Origin: Actinoplanes derwentensis
GTDB lineage: Bacteria > Actinomycetota > Actinomycetes > Mycobacteriales > Micromonosporaceae
Reading direction: 5' to 3'
DNA: 64,000 bases
Assembly (NCBI RefSeq): GCF_900104725.1
Contig: NZ_LT629758.1
Coordinates: forward strand, 9,138,001-9,202,000
The notes below the pieces were generated by a model. The model searched no databases, had not been told where the DNA came from, and saw only the letters and a program-made list of their open reading frames with translations. Positions 60,397 to 64,000 of the stretch are shown piece by piece. How positions within the stretch are numbered: position 1 is the first letter of the stretch; the number at the start of each line of letters is the position of its first letter. Both the position numbers and the translations under genes were made by a program.

Positions 60397-62046
60397 ATGC
60401 CTCGCATCCCCCGTCTCGCCGTCCCCGCGGCGCTGACCGCCACCGCACTCGCCGTGCTGGTGGCCCCCACCTCTCCCGCACTGGCCGCAGGCCCCGCTGC
60501 CGCCGCCGCGATCGCCGCCAACCAGGCCAGCCACCTGCAGGCAGCCGACCTGACCTGGAACGAGTCGGAGGTCGCCGCGGTCACCCTGACCGGCACGAGC
60601 GCGACCACCACCAGCTCCAACGTGACCGTCTCCGGCAGCACGGTGACGGTGACGGCGGCCGGTACCTACCGGTTCAGCGGTTCGCTCACCAGTGGCCAGA
60701 TCGTGGTCAACAGCACCGGCACCGGCCTGGTCCGGATCATCCTCAACGGTGTCACGGTCACCGGCGGCACCGGTGCGATCAACGTGATCGCCGCCGACGA
60801 GGTGCTGCTGTTCCTGCAGGCCGGCACCACCAACCGGCTCACCGACGGCACCGCCTCCGTGGACGGCCCGATCGCCTCGGCCGCCGACCTGAGCATCGCC
60901 GGCACCGGCGCGCTCGTCGTCACCGGCAACGCCAACGACGGCATCAACGCCAAGGACGGCCTGGCCATCGCGGGCGGCACGATCACCGTGACGGCGCCCG
61001 ACGACGCCATCCGTGGCCAGGACTACGTCATCGTCAGCGGCGGCTCGATCACCGCGACCGCCGGCGGCGACGGCCTCAAGTCCGACAACGAGACCGAGAC
61101 CAACCGGGGGTACGTGGCGGTCACCGGCGGCACCGTTAACGTCACGTCCGTCGGTGACGCCCTCACCGGCCAGACCGACGTGATCGTCAACGGCGGCTCG
61201 ATCACCGCCCGGGCCACCGGCACCGGCTCCGCCAAGGGCCTCAAGGCCGGCGTGCTCACCGTGATCAGCGACGGGACGGTCAACGTCAACGCCGCCGACG
61301 ACGGCCTGCACTCCGACGCCAACCTCACCGTCGACGGCGGGACCACCACCGTCGCCAGCGGTGACGACGGCGTGCACGCGGAGACCAACGTGTCGATCGC
61401 CGGTGGAACGGTCAACGTGACCAATTCGTACGAGGGAATCGAAGGTCTGAAGGTCCTCATCACCGGCGGCACGGTCTCCGCGACCGCCAGCGATGACGCG
61501 GTCAACGCCTCCGACCCGGCCTACGGCGAGATGCAGAACTCGCCGAACGCCCTGATCAGCGTCTCCGGCGGCACCGTCTCGGTGAGCGGCGGCACCGACG
61601 GCCTCGACTCCAACGGCGCGCTCACCCTCACCGGCGGCACCGTGGTCGTCGCCGGATCGCCGACCCGCGGCGGCGGCGAGGGCGGTCTGGACTCCAACGG
61701 CGCCCTGACCATCACCGGCGGCGTCGTGTACTCCACCGGGATCAGCGCCTCCACCAGCACTCTGCCCACCTCCGGGCAGGGCTGGGTGTCGTACACGTTC
61801 AGCGCCAACCAGCCGGCCGGCACGATCGTGCACCTGGCCACCACGTCCGGCACCCAGATCGCCACCTACCAGTCGACGAAGGCGTTCAAGCACGTCGTCT
61901 TCAGTTCCAGCCAGATCACCCGGGGCACGACCTATGCCGTACGCACCGGCGGAACGGTCTCCGGCACGGCGGTCGGCGGTGGCCTCTACACCGGCGGCAC
62001 CCTTTCCGGCACCCAGGTCAGCACGGTGGTCGCCGGCGTCCGCTGA
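60397..62046 (+). CDS. Secreted Cthe_2159-type beta-helix carbohydrate-binding protein
   Basis: 549 residues: signal peptide (about 1-30), then parallel-beta-helix repeats of the PF14262/Cthe_2159 type, with many ISGGTVxVT, DDGLHSDANLT, GDDGVHAETNVSI and ITGGTVSATASDDAV turns of about 20-25 residues. Known members bind cellulose or acidic polysaccharide and calcium. A C-terminal 80-residue cap (GWVSYTFSANQPAGTIVHLA) follows. Co-transcribed with DUF4956 and VTC genes, 3 bases after the VTC stop; the operon probably links an intracellular polymerase to a surface binding protein. Confidence 0.88.
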   Translation: MPRIPRLAVPAALTATALAVLVAPTSPALAAGPAAAAAIAANQASHLQAADLTWNESEVAAVTLTGTSATTTSSNVTVSGSTVTVTAAGTYRFSGSLTSGQIVVNSTGTGLVRIILNGVTVTGGTGAINVIAADEVLLFLQAGTTNRLTDGTASVDGPIASAADLSIAGTGALVVTGNANDGINAKDGLAIAGGTITVTAPDDAIRGQDYVIVSGGSITATAGGDGLKSDNETETNRGYVAVTGGTVNVTSVGDALTGQTDVIVNGGSITARATGTGSAKGLKAGVLTVISDGTVNVNAADDGLHSDANLTVDGGTTTVASGDDGVHAETNVSIAGGTVNVTNSYEGIEGLKVLITGGTVSATASDDAVNASDPAYGEMQNSPNALISVSGGTVSVSGGTDGLDSNGALTLTGGTVVVAGSPTRGGGEGGLDSNGALTITGGVVYSTGISASTSTLPTSGQGWVSYTFSANQPAGTIVHLATTSGTQIATYQSTKAFKHVVFSSSQITRGTTYAVRTGGTVSGTAVGGGLYTGGTLSGTQVSTVVAGVR

Positions 62047-62076
62047 CCCACCGCGATGTGGGATCGTCGGCACCTG

Positions 62077-63645
62077 ATGACCGATCCCCTGCTCGACCTT
62101 CTCGGAACCGGGCGCGCTCACGGAGGTGAGCGCGCCCGGTTCCTGGTCGGTCCCCGCTACCTCACCCTGCTGCCCCGGCTCGCCGACCTGTGCGCGACGG
62201 ACGCCCGCGCGCTGCCGATCGCCGCCCAGGTCCTCGCCTGGATCGAAGCGGGCGCGACATCGTTCGACCGGGTCGACCCGGATGTGCTGCGCTCGTTCGC
62301 CGGTGCGGTGGGCCGGGCCGCACTCCGGCACGGCGGTGAGGCCGGGGTGCTCGCGTTGTTCCGGGTGCACGCCCTGGAGTACTTCGGCCCGTACGAGCCG
62401 ATCACCGAAGAACTCGGCGAGGAGCTGTTGAGCAGCCCGGATCCGGAACTCCGGCTCGCGGCCGCGGTCTGTTCCGGCGGGGACGACGATGTCTTCCGCG
62501 AGTTCCTGGCGCGGGAGTCCACCGGGGACACCGAGCGCTCGGTGATCCGCCGGACCATGGACGGGCGACCGCAACAGATCCCGATGTTCGCCGCGGCGAT
62601 CACCACCGGCGCGCCGATCGCCCGGTGGCACAACATCGGGCAATGCCGGCGGATCATCGACACCTGGCGGGCCGCCCCGCCCCAGCTGGTCCCGGTCCTG
62701 GCCGGATGTCTAACGGACGGCCCGATGCCGGTGCGGTCGGCGGCGGCGGGCGCGCTCCGGATGGCCGGCGAGGTGACCCGGGAACACCTCGACCTGATCA
62801 GCGAATTCTTCCGGGAGACCGGAAACGCCCAGGCGCTGGCCACGCTTGTCGCCTTTCAGCGGCCGGAAGCCGTCGCACCGCTGCGCGACTTCCTGGCCGC
62901 GCCGCACGGCAACGGTTCGGTGCAGGAACTCCTGGCGGAGGCCGCCTGGTGCGCCGCCGAGATCGCCGGCGACATGGCCGTGCACCTGCGGGCCGAAGCC
63001 GTCGACGACCCGCACCGGCGTCTTGCCGCGACCCTCAACGCCCTCCGGAACTGGGGCCCGGCCGCGGCGCCGCTGATCCCGGCGCTTGCCGCCCTGCATA
63101 CCAACGGGGTGGCACGGACGCAGGTCATGGAGATTCTCGCCGGGATCGGGCCGTCGGTGGTCACCGTGGAAGAGCTGCTGCTCAACGAGGCGAGAGACAA
63201 GACCATCGATGGCGTACGCCGGAGCCACGCGGCCGCCGCCCTCCTGCGGTGCGGCAGCGCCGTGGACGAGGCAGCCGCCGTGCTGCTGGCCGAATTCGAT
63301 CACCCGGCAGCACAACAGCACCTGGCGACGCTCGATCCGGCCCCGGACATCCCGAGGCACCTCGCCGGCGCGGCGATCCCGGCGTACCGGGCAAGGATCC
63401 TCTGGTTGTCCGGCGACCGCGACCCGCAGCTCGCCGCGGACCTGATGCGACGGGTGGGCCCCCTGCCCGGAGGCCTCCGGGCACTCGGCTGGCTGGCCGA
63501 GACCGGCGACCTGATCGAACCGCACCGGCCCGCCCTGGCAGCGCTGCGCGACGACCCGGGCCGCCCGCGCTCCAGCCTCGGCTCCTTCCGGGTGCGCAGC
63601 GACGAGCGTCTCCACAGAGCGCTCACAGATCTGCGGCTCGGCTAG
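62077..63645 (+). CDS. HEAT/ARM-repeat-like protein, unknown function
   Basis: 522 residues from ATG 62077 (ATG 62056 also in frame). All-helical, Ala/Leu/Arg-rich with repeated helix pairs (ELLSSPDPELRLAAAVCSGG, MPVRSAAAGALRMAGEVT, GVRRSHAAAALLRCGSAVDE) resembling HEAT repeats; no enzyme motif. Likely a protein-interaction scaffold. Its first 25 codons contain an 18-bp perfect hairpin that may also end the upstream operon. Convergent with the EAL gene (4-base overlap). Confidence 0.75.
   Translation: MTDPLLDLLGTGRAHGGERARFLVGPRYLTLLPRLADLCATDARALPIAAQVLAWIEAGATSFDRVDPDVLRSFAGAVGRAALRHGGEAGVLALFRVHALEYFGPYEPITEELGEELLSSPDPELRLAAAVCSGGDDDVFREFLARESTGDTERSVIRRTMDGRPQQIPMFAAAITTGAPIARWHNIGQCRRIIDTWRAAPPQLVPVLAGCLTDGPMPVRSAAAGALRMAGEVTREHLDLISEFFRETGNAQALATLVAFQRPEAVAPLRDFLAAPHGNGSVQELLAEAAWCAAEIAGDMAVHLRAEAVDDPHRRLAATLNALRNWGPAAAPLIPALAALHTNGVARTQVMEILAGIGPSVVTVEELLLNEARDKTIDGVRRSHAAAALLRCGSAVDEAAAVLLAEFDHPAAQQHLATLDPAPDIPRHLAGAAIPAYRARILWLSGDRDPQLAADLMRRVGPLPGGLRALGWLAETGDLIEPHRPALAALRDDPGRPRSSLGSFRVRSDERLHRALTDLRLG
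62104..62143. terminator. Perfect 18-bp hairpin inside the 5' end of the HEAT-like gene
   Basis: GGAACCGGGCGCGCTCAC (62104-62121) and GTGAGCGCGCCCGGTTCC (62126-62143) form a perfect 18-bp stem with a GGAG tetraloop, starting 57 bases after the stop of the Cthe_2159-type gene and 27 bases into the next ORF. It encodes GTGRAHGGERARF. It may be a terminator, an attenuator, or both. Confidence 0.6.
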
Positions 63646-64000
63646 GCCTCGGTGAGCGCGGGTGACCGGTGCTCGATCCAGCTGGTGAGGTTGGCCGGCA
63701 GGTCGGCCTTGCCGTAGTACCAGCCCTGCACCAGGTCGCATCCCTGCTCCCGCAGCCAGTTCCGCTGCACCTCGGTCTCCACCCCCTCGGCCACCACCCG
63801 ATGACCCATCGCCCGGGTCATCGCCAGGACCGCGCGGACGATCGGCTCGTTCGCGCCGTTCTCCCCGACGTCCGAGACGAACGAACGGTCGATCTTGACG
63901 ATGCCGACCGGAAGCCGGTTCAGGTAGCTCAGTGACGAGTAACCGGTCCCGAAGTCGTCGATGCAGAGAGTGACACCCATCGTCCGCAGCGCGTTCAGGG
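63642..64000 (-). CDS. EAL-domain c-di-GMP phosphodiesterase, C-terminal part (cut by right edge)
   Basis: 119 residues visible, open to the window edge. EAL-domain elements: LCIDDFGTGYSSLSYL (catalytic DDFGTG), VGIVKIDRSFVSDV (Lys and Asp), VVAEGVETEVQ (loop 6 to Glu) and DLVQGWYYGK. All expected active residues in this part are intact, so it should hydrolyse c-di-GMP. The N-terminal domains lie outside the window. Confidence 0.92.
   Translation of the reverse strand, partial: LNALRTMGVTLCIDDFGTGYSSLSYLNRLPVGIVKIDRSFVSDVGENGANEPIVRAVLAMTRAMGHRVVAEGVETEVQRNWLREQGCDLVQGWYYGKADLPANLTSWIEHRSPALTEA

Noticed and set aside
60319..62643. 774-residue minus-strand frame
   Set aside because: Gly/Asp/Val-rich mirror of the beta-helix repeats on the plus strand, without start signals or known domains.
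1..64000. CRISPR arrays, rRNA genes, prophage
   Set aside because: No regularly spaced direct repeats, rRNA core sequences or phage structural genes were seen.

Overview
The window is very GC-rich, with actinobacterial codon usage, frequent GTG/TTG starts and many 4-bp ATGA/GTGA gene overlaps. The gene content (SigE-like ECF factor followed by a membrane-anchored orphan, LigD-type polymerase, CBM2-GH64 secreted enzyme, OFA transporter with a 30-residue partner, desferrioxamine-type genes, GlxA and HxlR regulators) fits a Micromonosporaceae chromosome, most plausibly an Actinoplanes relative. That assignment is inference; no rRNA is present. About 50 genes, three tRNAs, several hairpin terminators, six candidate operators and four gene remnants can be supported.

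Layout. 1-9.7 kb: an oxidoreductase remnant cut by the left edge, a membrane glycosyltransferase, a CDP-alcohol phosphatidyltransferase, a fatty acid desaturase divergent from a DesK/DesR-like two-component pair, a secreted BNR-repeat protein and a membrane alpha/beta hydrolase. 9.8-16 kb: a PAS-GGDEF diguanylate cyclase, an acyl-CoA dehydrogenase, a stand-alone LigD polymerase domain, and an ECF sigma factor with its partner. 16-25.3 kb: an OFA transporter with its small subunit, then a LacI-controlled arabinoside uptake and GH51 operon, and a CBM2-GH64 glucanase. 25.4-32.9 kb: an iron-box-controlled hydroxamate siderophore operon whose acyltransferase and NIS synthetase are one polypeptide, followed by a penicillin-acylase-like hydrolase and a second GNAT enzyme. 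32.9-34 kb: a PIN-toxin module with interlocked inverted repeats upstream. 34-43.1 kb: orphan and peptidase genes, a GlxA regulator, a decayed transposase, a redox-type HxlR/quinone oxidoreductase pair, and three cobalamin genes (cobL, cobM, cobK).

43.3-46.3 kb holds a flavin electron-export module: a flavocytochrome-b transmembrane reductase, an FMN-binding exported protein with a flavinylation motif, and its ApbE flavin transferase. tRNA-Gly, tRNA-Cys and tRNA-Val follow. 47.3-56.4 kb looks like a light-response island: a bacteriophytochrome histidine kinase, a CheY-like regulator co-transcribed with a three-GAF SpoIIE-type phosphatase, a DICT protein with a degenerate GGDEF domain, and a CrtU-like carotenoid desaturase.

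56.4-57.5 kb contains WD40 and amidohydrolase remnants. The right end has an M23 peptidase with an ArsR regulator, a DUF4956-VTC-Cthe_2159 surface-polymer operon, a HEAT-like protein preceded by an 18-bp perfect hairpin, and an EAL phosphodiesterase cut by the right edge.

The most interesting systems are the light island, the fused DesC-DesD siderophore operon with its acylase and second acyltransferase, the three-gene flavin electron-export module, and the DUF4956-VTC-Cthe_2159 operon.
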